64,000 nucleotides of DNA from NCBI RefSeq assembly GCF_002245655.1, contig NZ_NOIH01000008.1, positions 124,001 to 188,000 of the forward strand, written 5' to 3'. The position numbers were made by a program, and so were the translations under genes. Of this stretch, positions 29,853-39,083 are shown one piece after another. How positions within the stretch are numbered: position 1 is the stretch's first letter; every line of letters starts with the position of its first letter. The notes beneath the pieces are model-generated. The model was not told the origin of the DNA. It saw only the letters and a list, made by a program, of their open reading frames with translations, and ran no database searches. The DNA comes from Thauera propionica (lineage in GTDB: Bacteria > Pseudomonadota > Gammaproteobacteria > Burkholderiales > Rhodocyclaceae).

Positions 29853-31616
29853 ATGTTCAATCTCTTTCGCACCAAGCGCGCGCTGGATGTCATCGATGCG
29901 ATCGAGCAGACCCAGGCCGTCATCGAGTTTGACCTGCAGGGCAACATCGTCCGCGCCAACAAGCGCTTCCTCGACCTGCTGGGCTATTCCCTCGAGGAAG
30001 TCCGTGGGCGGCCGCATCGCATGTTCGTGCATCCGAGCGATGCCGAAACCGACGCGTACCGCGCCTTCTGGCAGGCGCTGCGCGCGGGGAAACCGCAGAC
30101 AGGCGAGTTCCGCAGGATCACGAAGAGCGGTCAGCCCGTGTGGATTCAGGCGACCTACACGCCCATCGTGCGCGGGAGCAAGGTTGTCCGCGTGATCAAG
30201 TTCGCGACCGATGTGACCGCGCAGGTCGTTTCGCGCGCGCGGGTCGAATCCCAACTCGCGGCGATCAACCGCGCGCAGGCAGTCATCGAGTTCAGCCCCG
30301 ACGCCACCATCCTTGACGCGAACGAGAACTTCCTCAGGCTGATGGGCTATTCCATTGCAGAGATCCGGGGGCAGAAGCACCAGATCTTCGTACCCGAGCA
30401 GGAGCGCGGATCGCGGGCGTACGCCGATTTCTGGCAGAAGCTGCGCGCAGGCCAGTTCCAGACCGCTGAGTTCGAGCGGGTCGCCAAGGGTGGGCGCTCC
30501 GTATGGATCCACGCCACCTACAATCCGATCCTCGGGGCGGGGGGCGAGGTCGTCAGGGTGGTCAAGTTTGCCAGTGACATCACGCCCCAGATGCTGCGCA
30601 ACAGGGAGTTCAAGCTGCTGTCGCTGGTGGCGAACGAGACCGACAACTCCATCGTCATCACGGGCAAGGACGGCCTGATCCAGTATGTGAACCGCGGGTT
30701 CGAGAAGCTGACCGGCTACACCTTGGACGAAGTCCGGGGCAAGAAGCCCGGCCCGCTGCTGCAGGGCCCGGCGACCGATCCGAAAACGATCGAGCGGATC
30801 AGGGACGCTCTGCAGCATCGCCGCCCGATCTATGACGAGATCCTGAACTACCGCAAATCGGGCGAGCACTACTGGATTTCGCTCGCCATCAATCCCGTGC
30901 TCAACGATGACGGCGAGCTGGAACAGTTCATCTCCATCCAGGCGAACATCACCGCCACCAAGGAGCTGTCGCTCGAATCCGAGAAGCGCTTTGCGGCCAT
31001 CAGTGTCAGCAACGGCGTGGCCGAATGGGAAACCACTGGCCAGATGATGTCGGCGAACGAGTACATGGCCCGGCATCTGGGCTACAAGACCGCCGCCGAG
31101 TTGCTCGCGCGCAAGCGCAACCTGCGCGACATCCTCGGCGAGGAGCGGTTCGGCATGCTGCTCAAGGGCGAACAGATCACGGGTGAATTCGACGTCCGCG
31201 ACAAGGATGACCGGCCCGTCCGCTTCGACGGCGCCTTGTGCCCGATCACCGATTCGATCGGCAAAATCAAGCGTATCGTCAGCTACGGGGTGGATGAGCA
31301 GGCGAAGCTGGAGGCCGCCGAGGTGACCGATCGCGAAATGCGCCTGGTGCAGGAGTCCAGCCGCCATATCGCGAGCATCATCGGCAGCATCAACGACATT
31401 ACCGACAAGACCAACCTGCTGGCGCTAAACGCCGCGATCGAGGCCGCACGGGCGGGCGAATCCGGGCGGGGCTTTGCCGTCGTCGCCGACGAGGTCCGCA
31501 AGCTCGCGCAGCAGTCGGCCGTGTCGGCGAGCGAAATCACCCAGCTGGTGCGCGAGAGCAACGAGCGCATCGACCGTTTGAGCGCTTCGCTCAATAAGCT
31601 GCTGTCCTCGTCCTGA
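29853..31616 (+). CDS. Soluble chemoreceptor with four PAS domains
   Basis: A 587-aa protein without membrane segments. PAS domains lie at about 12-125, 133-250, 255-370 and 378-485; the third has LLQGPATDP, a LOV-like FLQG motif, but the flavin-binding Cys is replaced, so blue-light chemistry is unlikely. The signalling domain (about 490-587) holds the receptor tip [35 protein letters not shown] but is only about 95 residues and lacks the usual long methylation helices. A BdlA-like redox or oxygen sensor is the likeliest reading. AAGGAA precedes the ATG. Confidence 0.88.
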   Translation: MFNLFRTKRALDVIDAIEQTQAVIEFDLQGNIVRANKRFLDLLGYSLEEVRGRPHRMFVHPSDAETDAYRAFWQALRAGKPQTGEFRRITKSGQPVWIQATYTPIVRGSKVVRVIKFATDVTAQVVSRARVESQLAAINRAQAVIEFSPDATILDANENFLRLMGYSIAEIRGQKHQIFVPEQERGSRAYADFWQKLRAGQFQTAEFERVAKGGRSVWIHATYNPILGAGGEVVRVVKFASDITPQMLRNREFKLLSLVANETDNSIVITGKDGLIQYVNRGFEKLTGYTLDEVRGKKPGPLLQGPATDPKTIERIRDALQHRRPIYDEILNYRKSGEHYWISLAINPVLNDDGELEQFISIQANITATKELSLESEKRFAAISVSNGVAEWETTGQMMSANEYMARHLGYKTAAELLARKRNLRDILGEERFGMLLKGEQITGEFDVRDKDDRPVRFDGALCPITDSIGKIKRIVSYGVDEQAKLEAAEVTDREMRLVQESSRHIASIIGSINDITDKTNLLALNAAIEAARAGESGRGFAVVADEVRKLAQQSAVSASEITQLVRESNERIDRLSASLNKLLSSS

Positions 31617-31649
31617 GCCCGCCTGCGCTTTGAGGCGGCCAACTGGCCC

Positions 31650-32420
31650 TTATTCCAGGCTGCCGCGCAGCTTTTCGATGTCTGGAATGTGGATGGTCCG
31701 TCCTTCTACCTCGATCAGGCCCGAGTCCGTCAGCTCGTGCAGGATGCGTGAGAAGTGTTCCTGCGTGAGGTTGAGGCGCGAGGCGATGGTGCCCTTGCTC
31801 GTGGGCAGGCGGATCGAGACGCGGCCGGTGCCGACGCCTTCTCCGCTCATCTCTTCCTCGCGCAGCAGGTAGCCGATGATGCGTTCGCGCCCGGAACGCA
31901 GCGAGTAGCTTTCGACGTCGCCCATCAGGCGGTGCAGGCGCTGGGCGAGGCCGGCGATGATCTTGCGGCAGAACAGCGGGTCGCCGTTCATTTCCTCGAA
32001 GAAGACCTGCTTGCCGATGTGCAGCAGCGTGCTGTCGGTAAGCGCTTGGGCCATCACGACGTAGGGCTTGTCCATGAACATGACCGCCTCGCCGAAGCTC
32101 TGGCCGGGACGCAGGATGTCGACCACCTTCTCGTTGCCTTCGGAAGACGTGAACGCGAGCTTGATCTGGCCCGACAGGATCAGGTGGAAGCCGGTGCAGG
32201 CGTCGCCGCGGTGGAACAGGATGTCGCCCTTGGGGGCCTTGATCTCGCGCACGCCGCGGGCGAAACGGGCGATCTCGTCGCAGCCCAGGCCCTGGAACAT
32301 GGCCGCGTGGCGCAGCAGGCGGCACAGGCGCTCGACCTCTGGCGGCAGGGAGGGAGTTTCCGAGGGGGCGGGCGCCTCGCGCAGCGCCTCCTGGCACGGG
32401 ATCTCGCAATAATCGTTCAT
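31650..32420 (-). CDS. dnr: Crp/Fnr family regulator, Dnr/NnrR type
   Basis: A 256-aa regulator of denitrification genes. A cNMP-like sensor domain (about 45-160) is followed by a helix-turn-helix with TSKGTIASRLNLTQEHFSRILHEL, whose E..SR residues are those that read TTGAT half-sites in FNR. The FNR iron-sulfur cysteine pattern is absent (Cys at 5, 9, 33 and 47 only), so it fits the NO-responsive heme type Dnr. GAGG 8 nt before the ATG at 32420 decides the start. It is the last gene of the nor operon and probably acts on the five boxes in this window. Confidence 0.85.
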   Translation of the reverse strand: MNDYCEIPCQEALREAPAPSETPSLPPEVERLCRLLRHAAMFQGLGCDEIARFARGVREIKAPKGDILFHRGDACTGFHLILSGQIKLAFTSSEGNEKVVDILRPGQSFGEAVMFMDKPYVVMAQALTDSTLLHIGKQVFFEEMNGDPLFCRKIIAGLAQRLHRLMGDVESYSLRSGRERIIGYLLREEEMSGEGVGTGRVSIRLPTSKGTIASRLNLTQEHFSRILHELTDSGLIEVEGRTIHIPDIEKLRGSLE

Positions 32421-32437
32421 GGCGTTCGCCTCATGCA

Positions 32438-34375
32438 TCAGCGGGTGAGTTGGGCGTAGAACATCGGCAGGCGGGCGGGCAACTCGTCGGGCTCGCGGAT
32501 CACGGCGTAGCCGCCCGGGCCGAACAGGTGGGGCAGGTAGCTGGCGCCTTCGCGGTCGATGGTGACGCAGAAAGGCACGACGCCCCGGGAGCGCGCCTCG
32601 ATGACCGCGACGCGGGTGTCCTCGATGCCATAGCGGCCGTCGTAGAGGTCGAGGTCGTTGGGCTTGCCGTCGGACAGGATCAGCAGGATGCGGCGTGCGG
32701 CGGTCTGCTTCTCGAGCACACTGGTGGCGTGGCGGATGGCGGCCCCAAGGCGGGTGTAGTAGCCGGGCTTGATCGCCATGATGCGGCCACGCGCGGCGTC
32801 GTCGAAGCGCTGCGAGAAGTCCTTCAGACGATGGAAGCGCACGTTGCTGCGCTTGACCGAGGAGAAGCCGCACAGCGCGAAGCGGTCGCCGGTGGCGGAC
32901 AGGGCTTCGCCGAACAGCAGCAGCGAGTCGCGGATGACGTCGATGACACGCGCCTCGGACGAGATCCAGGCGTCGGTGGACAAGGAGAGGTCGGCCAGCG
33001 CAAGGCAGGCGAGATCGCGTTCGCGCTTTTCGAGCGACAGATAGAGCTGGTCGGAAGGATGGTGGCCGATGGCGCGGTCGGTGGCGGCGCGCACCACGGC
33101 GTCGAGGTCGAGTTCGCTGCCGTCGACCTGGCCCTTGAGCCAGCGCCGGCCGGGCTGCAGCGCGGCGAACTGGCGGTGCAGGTGGCGTGCGGTGCGGCGC
33201 AGGTGCTGCGGCAGCGGTACCGGGGCGGCGCGCGGGTCCCGGGGTGAAGCGGCGAGCTCCTGCAGGCGCACATGGTCCTCGCGCAGCAGGCCCTTGCGGT
33301 AGTCCCATTCCGGCAGCGGGATGCCGTCGCCGAGCACGACGTCGTCCTCGGCCGCAGAGGGCAGGTCGAGGTCGAAGCGCACCTTGGAGGCGACGCGTTC
33401 CTCGTCGCGCGACAGGGCGAGCTGCTCGAGGTTGGCAGCGGCGTCGGCGGCGTTGTCGTCCGGGTCGTCGTCGGTGCTGCGCTTGACCTTGAGGAACTCG
33501 GCCACCGACAGCAGGCTCTCGGCGCGGAAGATGATCATCAGGCCGTGCTTTTCCTGCGGCTGCTCGACGCGCTCGACGCGGTGGGCCTGACGCTCGGTCT
33601 CGCGTTCGTCCCGCTTGCTCTGTGCGTTGGCGCTGGCCTCGGCGCCCTGGCTGTTGCGTTTCTCGGCCGCAGCGCTGGTGACGAGGTCGCCCAGCCACAG
33701 CAGCACCGGCTGGTGCGGCATGCCCTTGGGCGGCATGGCGGGCAGGGCAGCGACGCTGCCGGGCTGTTGCAAGGCCTGGCGGATCAGTTGCTCGCGTTCA
33801 GCCTCTCCGGGCGGCAGGCGGGCGGGATCGGGACGCTGCTTCAGCACGGCAGCAACGAGGCGGTCGTAGCGCGCCTTGAGGCCTGGCCAGCGCAGCAGGG
33901 CGCGCAGCGTGGCGAGCTGGTTCAGGCGCAGCTCCAGGGTCGCCGGGTCGGCGCTGGCGCCTTCGGGCAGGGGCGCGAGCCGCGCCTGGGCTTCGGCCAG
34001 GGCGGCCTCGTCCTCGGGACCGATCGGGGTGCCCTGCGCAGCCGCGAGCGCCGCCAGCCACAGGTAGAGGTCGCGGTTGAGACTGCGCTCGGGCAGGGCG
34101 TCCAGTTCAATTGGCAGGCGCAGCGTACTTGCGTCCATGCGTGCGCGGGCGATGCGCTCGTCACTGCCGGCGATGCGCGACAGCAGGCTGCGGCGCGCGC
34201 CATGCACGTCGGCGGTCGCAGCCGCGACGCGCAGGCCGGGGTCGCCGCCGAGGGCGCGGAAGAACACGCCCGTCATGCGTTCGATCTCCTTCAGTTTCAC
34301 CACGGCCTCGGGGTAGTGTCCGCCCGCTGCGCGGGTGATGAAACGGTGCCAGAGCTTGCCGACGACTTCTTCCAT
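32438..34375 (-). CDS. norD: NorD, nitric oxide reductase activation protein
   Basis: A 645-aa cytoplasmic protein with a C-terminal von Willebrand factor A domain. The metal site DLSLSTDAW (DxSxS) lies around residues 478-486. With the AAA ATPase NorQ it is needed to make active NorCB, probably by metal insertion. The N-terminal about 250 residues are helical and poorly conserved; a charged middle part follows. The stop lies 17 nt before the dnr start. Confidence 0.94.
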   Translation of the reverse strand: MEEVVGKLWHRFITRAAGGHYPEAVVKLKEIERMTGVFFRALGGDPGLRVAAATADVHGARRSLLSRIAGSDERIARARMDASTLRLPIELDALPERSLNRDLYLWLAALAAAQGTPIGPEDEAALAEAQARLAPLPEGASADPATLELRLNQLATLRALLRWPGLKARYDRLVAAVLKQRPDPARLPPGEAEREQLIRQALQQPGSVAALPAMPPKGMPHQPVLLWLGDLVTSAAAEKRNSQGAEASANAQSKRDERETERQAHRVERVEQPQEKHGLMIIFRAESLLSVAEFLKVKRSTDDDPDDNAADAAANLEQLALSRDEERVASKVRFDLDLPSAAEDDVVLGDGIPLPEWDYRKGLLREDHVRLQELAASPRDPRAAPVPLPQHLRRTARHLHRQFAALQPGRRWLKGQVDGSELDLDAVVRAATDRAIGHHPSDQLYLSLEKRERDLACLALADLSLSTDAWISSEARVIDVIRDSLLLFGEALSATGDRFALCGFSSVKRSNVRFHRLKDFSQRFDDAARGRIMAIKPGYYTRLGAAIRHATSVLEKQTAARRILLILSDGKPNDLDLYDGRYGIEDTRVAVIEARSRGVVPFCVTIDREGASYLPHLFGPGGYAVIREPDELPARLPMFYAQLTR

Positions 34376-34378
34376 GCT

Positions 34379-35398
34379 TCAACGCTCCCGGATTGCACGG
34401 AAGCCGGCTTCGTTCTGCCGCGCGGCCTCGCCCGACACCCAGGCCAGCAACGGGCCGTCCGGGTTGTCGCGTTGGGTCTCGCCGCAGGCATCGACGCACT
34501 GGGCGCATTGCGTGCAGGTGAACATGTGGCGCTTGATGTTGCGCGGCTTGAGCCGCATCGGGCACACCGCGTCGCAGGCCGACTGGCGTTCGGGCAGGCA
34601 GCTTGCACAGTCGCTGGCGCGGTCGCGCTTGAAACCGACCACCATCGCGTCCTTGTTGCTCATCCACGCCAGGCTCTGGAACAGGCCGACGGCGCACACG
34701 AAGCGGCAGAACAGGTGGCGGGCGAAGAGGAATTCCAGGCTCAGCACCACGGTGGCGGCGGTGATGAAAATGAACTGGTTGCGGGTGAGACTGCCGCTGA
34801 ACAGGTTGCCGTAGACCTCGGCCGGCGGCAGCAGGTAGGTGAGCAGCACCACTGCCCACAGGAAGGCGAAGGCCACGGCTGCCGGCACGACCACCGCCCA
34901 CCAGCGCGCATCCACGCGGCGCGGGCTGCCATCGCTGTTCCAGCGCGGCAGCGGGAACTTCTCCCACACGCTGGGCTTGCCCGAGGCGCGCGCCATCAGC
35001 TTGTTGATCGTCTCGACGACAGAGAAGTGCGGGCACAGCCAGCCGCAGTACAGCCGGCCCCACTTCCACGCCGCCCAGATGAAGAGCCCGGCGCCGGCGA
35101 ACAGGGGCACGAACAGGCGCAGCATGATGTTGCCGGCCGCTTCCAGCGCAGTGGCCTTGCCGGCGAGGAAGTCGTCCAGCCCCAGCCGCCATTCCATGCC
35201 CAGCAGCCAGGCGTGGTCGGCGTTGAGGTCGTAGCGCAGCAGGTCGAATACCGGTGCGAGCACGAACAGCACGAAGAAGCCGACCTGGAAGGCGAGGCGC
35301 TTGCCTTGGCGGCTGCGCGGCGCGGCGGCGCCGGCCACGGCGATGGGGATGAAGCGCTGCGGCCGTGGCGTGCTGCTAGGGGAGCTCAATTCAGTCAT
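34379..35398 (-). CDS. Membrane-bound 4Fe-4S protein, NapH/CcoG-like
   Basis: A 339-aa protein with about four membrane segments. Two CxxxCP-type motifs face the cytoplasm (RLYCGWLCPH and HLFCRFVCAVG). The C-terminal part binds iron-sulfur clusters (CASCLPERQSACDAVCP and CTQCAQCVDACGETQ). This layout resembles NapH, CcoG and the NosR C-terminus. In this nor operon it could feed electrons from quinol for NorCB assembly or copper/iron reduction, which is inference. It overlaps the next gene by 8 nt and precedes norD by 3 nt. Confidence 0.83.
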   Translation of the reverse strand: MTELSSPSSTPRPQRFIPIAVAGAAAPRSRQGKRLAFQVGFFVLFVLAPVFDLLRYDLNADHAWLLGMEWRLGLDDFLAGKATALEAAGNIMLRLFVPLFAGAGLFIWAAWKWGRLYCGWLCPHFSVVETINKLMARASGKPSVWEKFPLPRWNSDGSPRRVDARWWAVVVPAAVAFAFLWAVVLLTYLLPPAEVYGNLFSGSLTRNQFIFITAATVVLSLEFLFARHLFCRFVCAVGLFQSLAWMSNKDAMVVGFKRDRASDCASCLPERQSACDAVCPMRLKPRNIKRHMFTCTQCAQCVDACGETQRDNPDGPLLAWVSGEAARQNEAGFRAIRER

Positions 35399-35813
35399 GC
35401 TCGCGCGGCCCGAAGATGGGATAACGCCAGCTGCGGCCGTTGATTGCGCGCGACAGACCCAGCACGCCGAGCAGGATCAGCCCGGCGTGGACGAGCGTGA
35501 AGTACAGCACGCCGATGACCCACGACCAGGGGTTGTCGAAACCGCCGAGGGCGAAGATGGCGACGCTCAGGCTCACCAGCAGGGTGCCGCCCCAGATGCA
35601 GGTCCAGCCGGTCTGGCGCAGGTGGTTGCGTACCAGCGGGTCAGGATTGTTGTGGTGCTTCGCCCACAACACCATCAGCACCAGGAAGGCGAGCCCCGGC
35701 GCCAGCATCAGGTTGATGAGGAAAAGGGCCTCGGCCACCACCGCGAGGCGGGGGCCTGGCATCACATGACGCAGTGGGTCCGGGCGCAGTGGGTCGGGGC
35801 GTTCGATCGGCAT
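35391..35813 (-). CDS. Small membrane protein of the nor operon
   Basis: A 140-aa protein with three hydrophobic segments (about 26-48, 72-91 and 98-122) and a polar linker WAKHHNNPDPLVRNHLRQTGW between the first two. It vaguely resembles DUF4870-type membrane proteins. No cofactor motif is seen apart from scattered histidines. It lies 28 nt after norQ and overlaps the Fe-S protein gene, so it is part of the operon. A role in NorCB assembly is only suggested by position. A start at 35762 is possible. Confidence 0.7.
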   Translation of the reverse strand: MPIERPDPLRPDPLRHVMPGPRLAVVAEALFLINLMLAPGLAFLVLMVLWAKHHNNPDPLVRNHLRQTGWTCIWGGTLLVSLSVAIFALGGFDNPWSWVIGVLYFTLVHAGLILLGVLGLSRAINGRSWRYPIFGPREHD

Positions 35814-35841
35814 GGTCGGCGGCTCGGGTCGGCGGCGAGCG

Positions 35842-36654
35842 TCAGCGGCCGAAGGTGGCAGAGACCACCTCCATCAGTGCCTCGGCCACTTCGGCGTCAT
35901 CGGTCAGGCTCTCGATGATGCCGACGCGGCAGGCGGCCACCGGATCCATGCCGTCCTTGACCAGCAGTGCGGCGTAGATCAGCAGGCGGGTGCTGGCGGC
36001 TTCCTCGAGGTCGCGGTCCTTGAGCGCACGCAGCGCGCCTGCGATGGTGACCAGTCGGCGGGCAAGGTCGGGCGCGCAGCCGGTCTCGCCGAGCAGGATG
36101 GCTTCTTCCTGTTCCGCGCGCGGGAAATCGAAGCGGATGCTGACGAAGCGCTGGCGCGTGGAAGGCTTCATGCCCTTGAGCAGGTTCTGGTAGCCCGGGT
36201 TGTAGGACACGACCAGCATGAAGCTGGGTGGTGCCTCGAGCAGTTCTCCGGTGCGGTCGATGGGCAGGATGCGGCGGTCGTCGGCCAGCGGATGCAGCAC
36301 CACCGTGGTGTCCTTGCGTGCCTCCACGACTTCGTCGAGGTAGCAGATGCCACCTTCGCGTACGGCGCGGGTCAGCGGGCCGTCGCACCATACGGTCTTG
36401 CCGTCGCCGATGAGATGGCGGCCGACCAGATCGGCGGCGGTGAGGTCGTCGTGGCAGGCCACGGTGTACAGCGGAAGGCCGAGGCGAGCCGCCATGTGGG
36501 CGACGAAGCGGGTCTTGCCGCAGCCGGTGGGGCCCTTGATCAACAGCGGCAGGCGGTTCTTCCACGCGTGCTCGAACACCGCGATTTCGTCTCCGGCGGC
36601 CTGATAGTAGGGCAGGTCGAGTTGTGCGGCGCCTGCGAGGTTTTCCATTTTCAT
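35842..36654 (-). CDS. norQ: NorQ, AAA ATPase for nitric oxide reductase activation
   Basis: A 270-aa MoxR-type AAA+ ATPase. The Walker A site is KGPTGCGKTRF (about 40-50), Walker B is CYLDEV with sensor SYNPGYQ. It works with NorD to activate NorCB. The ATG at 36654 overlaps the norF stop (ATGA), and a second start is at 36648. Confidence 0.95.
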   Translation of the reverse strand: MKMENLAGAAQLDLPYYQAAGDEIAVFEHAWKNRLPLLIKGPTGCGKTRFVAHMAARLGLPLYTVACHDDLTAADLVGRHLIGDGKTVWCDGPLTRAVREGGICYLDEVVEARKDTTVVLHPLADDRRILPIDRTGELLEAPPSFMLVVSYNPGYQNLLKGMKPSTRQRFVSIRFDFPRAEQEEAILLGETGCAPDLARRLVTIAGALRALKDRDLEEAASTRLLIYAALLVKDGMDPVAACRVGIIESLTDDAEVAEALMEVVSATFGR

Positions 36655-36938
36655 TGCGGCAGTCCCTTGATGTATGCGATGGCGATGATGGCCCAGACGA
36701 GGATCATCCAGCCCAGCGTCAGCGCGCGCCAAAGCAGCGGCGCGTGGCGTAGCGCCATGAAGTCGAGGATGATCACGGCGCCCTTCCAGAACGAGATCAG
36801 GGCCAGGATGGCGATGGCGCCCTTGCCGGTGGCGCCCAGGGCGCCCATGCCCCAGGTGAGCAGCGTGGCGACGATCAGCGTCGCCCACAGCAGGGTAGCG
36901 CGGCGCGGGGTGCCATGGACGTCGGAACTGGAATGCAT
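36651..36938 (-). CDS. norF: NorF-like small membrane protein
   Basis: A 95-aa protein with three hydrophobic segments of the cytochrome oxidase subunit IV-like NorF type, seen in nor clusters as a partner of NorE. The start at 36938 was chosen because GAGGG lies 7 nt upstream; a start at 36962 would overlap norE by 14 nt. It is followed by norQ with a 4-nt overlap. NorF is needed for full NO reductase activity in Paracoccus but its chemistry is unknown. Confidence 0.85.
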   Translation of the reverse strand: MHSSSDVHGTPRRATLLWATLIVATLLTWGMGALGATGKGAIAILALISFWKGAVIILDFMALRHAPLLWRALTLGWMILVWAIIAIAYIKGLPQ

Positions 36939-36948
36939 GCCTGTGCCC

Positions 36949-37560
36949 TCAGTGGATGACATAGACCAGCGGGAACAGGATCAGCCACACCAGATCCACC
37001 ATGTGCCAGTACGCGGCGCCGGTCTCGAGGCCGTTCATGTCGCCTGGGCCATATCGTCCCGCCCGTGCGCCATTCCACATCGCGACCAGGATCACCATGC
37101 CCAGAATGACGTGCATGAAGTGGAAGAAGGTCAGCGACAGGTAGAACATGTGGAAGGGGCTGCTGGACAGACTGATGTTGTGCTCGAATGCCGCTGCGTA
37201 CTCGAACATCTTCACCATCAGGAAACCGCCACCGCAGGCGATGGCTGCGAGCAGCCAGCGTGCGCACGATTGCGACAGGCGGTGTTCGGCAGCCTGCACG
37301 GCACGGACCACGAAGTAGCTGGCGGTGAGCAGAAGGATGGTGTTCAGCGCGCCGGCGTTGCGGTTGAGCGCCGCCTGCTCGGCATCGAACAACTCGATGT
37401 TGTTCGCGCGGGTGAAGGCATAAGCGGCGAAGAAGACGCCGAAGGCGAGCAACTCGGCGAGGATGAAGAACCAGATCGCGAGATCGCCTGCCAGGCGTGG
37501 ACCGGCGGACGTCTGCTCGGGCGCCGCGACGGGCGACGCGGAAAGGGTGTGCTGTTCCAT
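36949..37560 (-). CDS. norE: NorE, cytochrome oxidase subunit III-like
   Basis: A 203-aa protein with five hydrophobic segments of the heme-copper oxidase subunit III family, the NorE subtype (FFILAELLAFGVFFAAYAF near the start, LTFFHFMHVILGMVILVAMW in the middle, and YWHMVDLVWLILFPLVYVI at the end). It heads the norEFQ-norD-dnr operon. Its ATG lies directly at the predicted transcription start of the Dnr-type promoter, and no ribosome-binding sequence precedes it. Confidence 0.93.
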   Translation of the reverse strand: MEQHTLSASPVAAPEQTSAGPRLAGDLAIWFFILAELLAFGVFFAAYAFTRANNIELFDAEQAALNRNAGALNTILLLTASYFVVRAVQAAEHRLSQSCARWLLAAIACGGGFLMVKMFEYAAAFEHNISLSSSPFHMFYLSLTFFHFMHVILGMVILVAMWNGARAGRYGPGDMNGLETGAAYWHMVDLVWLILFPLVYVIH

Positions 37561-37567
37561 GCGGCGC

Positions 37568-37609
37568 AGTCTAGGCAGGGGCGCGGCAAATTAAATTGAT
37601 CGCGGTTAA
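37568..37609 (-). promoter_or_regulatory. FNR/Dnr-type class II promoter of norE
   Basis: On the minus strand the box reads TTAAC-CGCG-ATCAA (37609-37596), the same half-sites as the nirS box. Exactly 22 nt later comes TAGACT (37573-37568), a -10-like hexamer. Transcription would start at 37561 or 37560, at the A of the norE ATG. Confidence 0.75.
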
Positions 37610-37747
37610 CCGGGGCCGCGCGATGTGCTGACTGCGGGCCTTCCGGCAGTCGGGGGGCGGTTGCAGGGGCTCATGTTGCGGTCGTTTGGGGTCGGGGCTA
37701 TCGTTTCGTCGACAAGCCTTGGGGCCGGCATCTGCAGGGAGGTGGCG

Positions 37748-39046
37748 ATGGTTCAGGGTGTGCAGGATCTGGAGTTGCTGCAGAAGCTGCACGTGGGTGT
37801 CGTCGTGCATGCGGCCGATGCACGCGTCATTTTCCTGAACGACCGTGCCTGCGACCTGTTGGGTATTTCGAAGCGCGACATGCTTGGCGCACTGGATCTG
37901 ATGCCGGGCTGGTCATTGCAGGATGAGAAGGGTCACTGGCTTTCGCCCGAGGATTACCCCGTCAATCGCGTGATTTCCACCCGCCTTCCGCTGGCGGAGC
38001 AGGTACTGGGTGTGGTGCGGCCCGGGATCGAGGGGGTGGCTTGGGCCATGGTCAGCGCTTTCCCTGTCTTCGATCCGCGTGGTGCCCTCGAGAAGATCGT
38101 CATCAGCTTCTACGATGTCTCGCAGCTCAAGCGTACGGAGGCCGTGCTCAAGGAGCGCGCCGAGCAGTTGCGCTTCGTCCTCGAGGGCGCGGATCTCGGG
38201 CTGTGGGACTGGAGCATCCTCACCGGCGAGGTGATGCGCAACGAACGCTGGGCAACGATGCTTGGCTATACCTACGAGGAAATCGAACATACGACGATGC
38301 AGTGGTCCGACTTCGTCCATCCGGATGACCGTGAGCGGGCGTGGGCTTCGATCAATGCGGTGCTCGCCGGGCGGGCGCCGACCCACAAGCTCGAGTACCG
38401 GATGCAGCACAAGGACGGTTCCTACCGCTGGATTCTCGATCAGGCCAACGTCACGCAGCGCGACGAGCAGGGCAGGCCGACCCGGATGTGCGGCATCCAT
38501 GCCGACGTGACCGAGCGCAAGCTGCTCGAGGAAGAAGTCGCGCGGCAGGCGCGGACGGATTACCTGACCGGCGTCTTCAACCGCAGACATTTCATGGCCC
38601 TGGGCGGCGCCGAGATCGAACGCGCCAGGCGCTACGTAAGTGAGCTATCCATCCTCATGCTGGACGTCGATGCCTTCAAACGCATCAACGACCGGTATGG
38701 ACACCACGTCGGCGACGCCGTGCTCCGCAAGCTCGCCGATGGTTGCCACAGCGCGTTGCGATCGCTTGACGTATTCGGCCGGCTCGGCGGGGAGGAGTTC
38801 GCAATCCTGCTGCCGGAAACGGGCCTTGCGGCGGCGGCGGAAGTCGCCGAGCGCCTGAGACTGCTGCTTGCCGAAGCGCAGGTGCCTATCGAGGGCGGGC
38901 AGGTCGTCCGGTTCACCGTTTCAATCGGGGTTGCCTCGATGTCCTCGCCCGAGGACAGCATCGACACCCTGCTCAATACCGCGGACCGAGCGCTCTACGC
39001 GGCAAAGCATGCGGGGCGGAACAGGGTGCATACCCTGAGCAGCTAG
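37748..39046 (+). CDS. PAS-PAS-GGDEF diguanylate cyclase
   Basis: A 432-aa soluble protein. Two PAS domains (about 5-115 and 145-265) precede a GGDEF domain (about 280-430) with the active site GGEEF and the product-inhibition site RSLD five residues before it, so it should make c-di-GMP and be feedback-regulated. GGGAGGTG just before 37748 decides the start; an upstream in-frame extension is less likely. It is divergent from norE and shares its 187-nt intergenic region. Confidence 0.88.
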   Translation: MVQGVQDLELLQKLHVGVVVHAADARVIFLNDRACDLLGISKRDMLGALDLMPGWSLQDEKGHWLSPEDYPVNRVISTRLPLAEQVLGVVRPGIEGVAWAMVSAFPVFDPRGALEKIVISFYDVSQLKRTEAVLKERAEQLRFVLEGADLGLWDWSILTGEVMRNERWATMLGYTYEEIEHTTMQWSDFVHPDDRERAWASINAVLAGRAPTHKLEYRMQHKDGSYRWILDQANVTQRDEQGRPTRMCGIHADVTERKLLEEEVARQARTDYLTGVFNRRHFMALGGAEIERARRYVSELSILMLDVDAFKRINDRYGHHVGDAVLRKLADGCHSALRSLDVFGRLGGEEFAILLPETGLAAAAEVAERLRLLLAEAQVPIEGGQVVRFTVSIGVASMSSPEDSIDTLLNTADRALYAAKHAGRNRVHTLSS

Positions 39047-39083
39047 GGTCGCGTCTGCGATCCGCACGGGCTCCGGCGCCGGG

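Noticed and set aside
30690-30800. A photoactive LOV domain in the four-PAS receptor
   Set aside because: The LLQGPATDP motif resembles the LOV FLQG region, but the flavin-binding Cys is replaced, so the photocycle is not expected.
31619-31638. A terminator between the PAS receptor and dnr
   Set aside because: CCGCCT/AGGCGG gives only a 6-bp stem with an 8-nt loop and no T tract, too weak to call.
33272-35443. Long plus-strand open frame over norD and the Fe-S protein gene
   Set aside because: It is antisense to norD and the NapH-like gene, both of which have clear motifs; no motif is seen in this frame.
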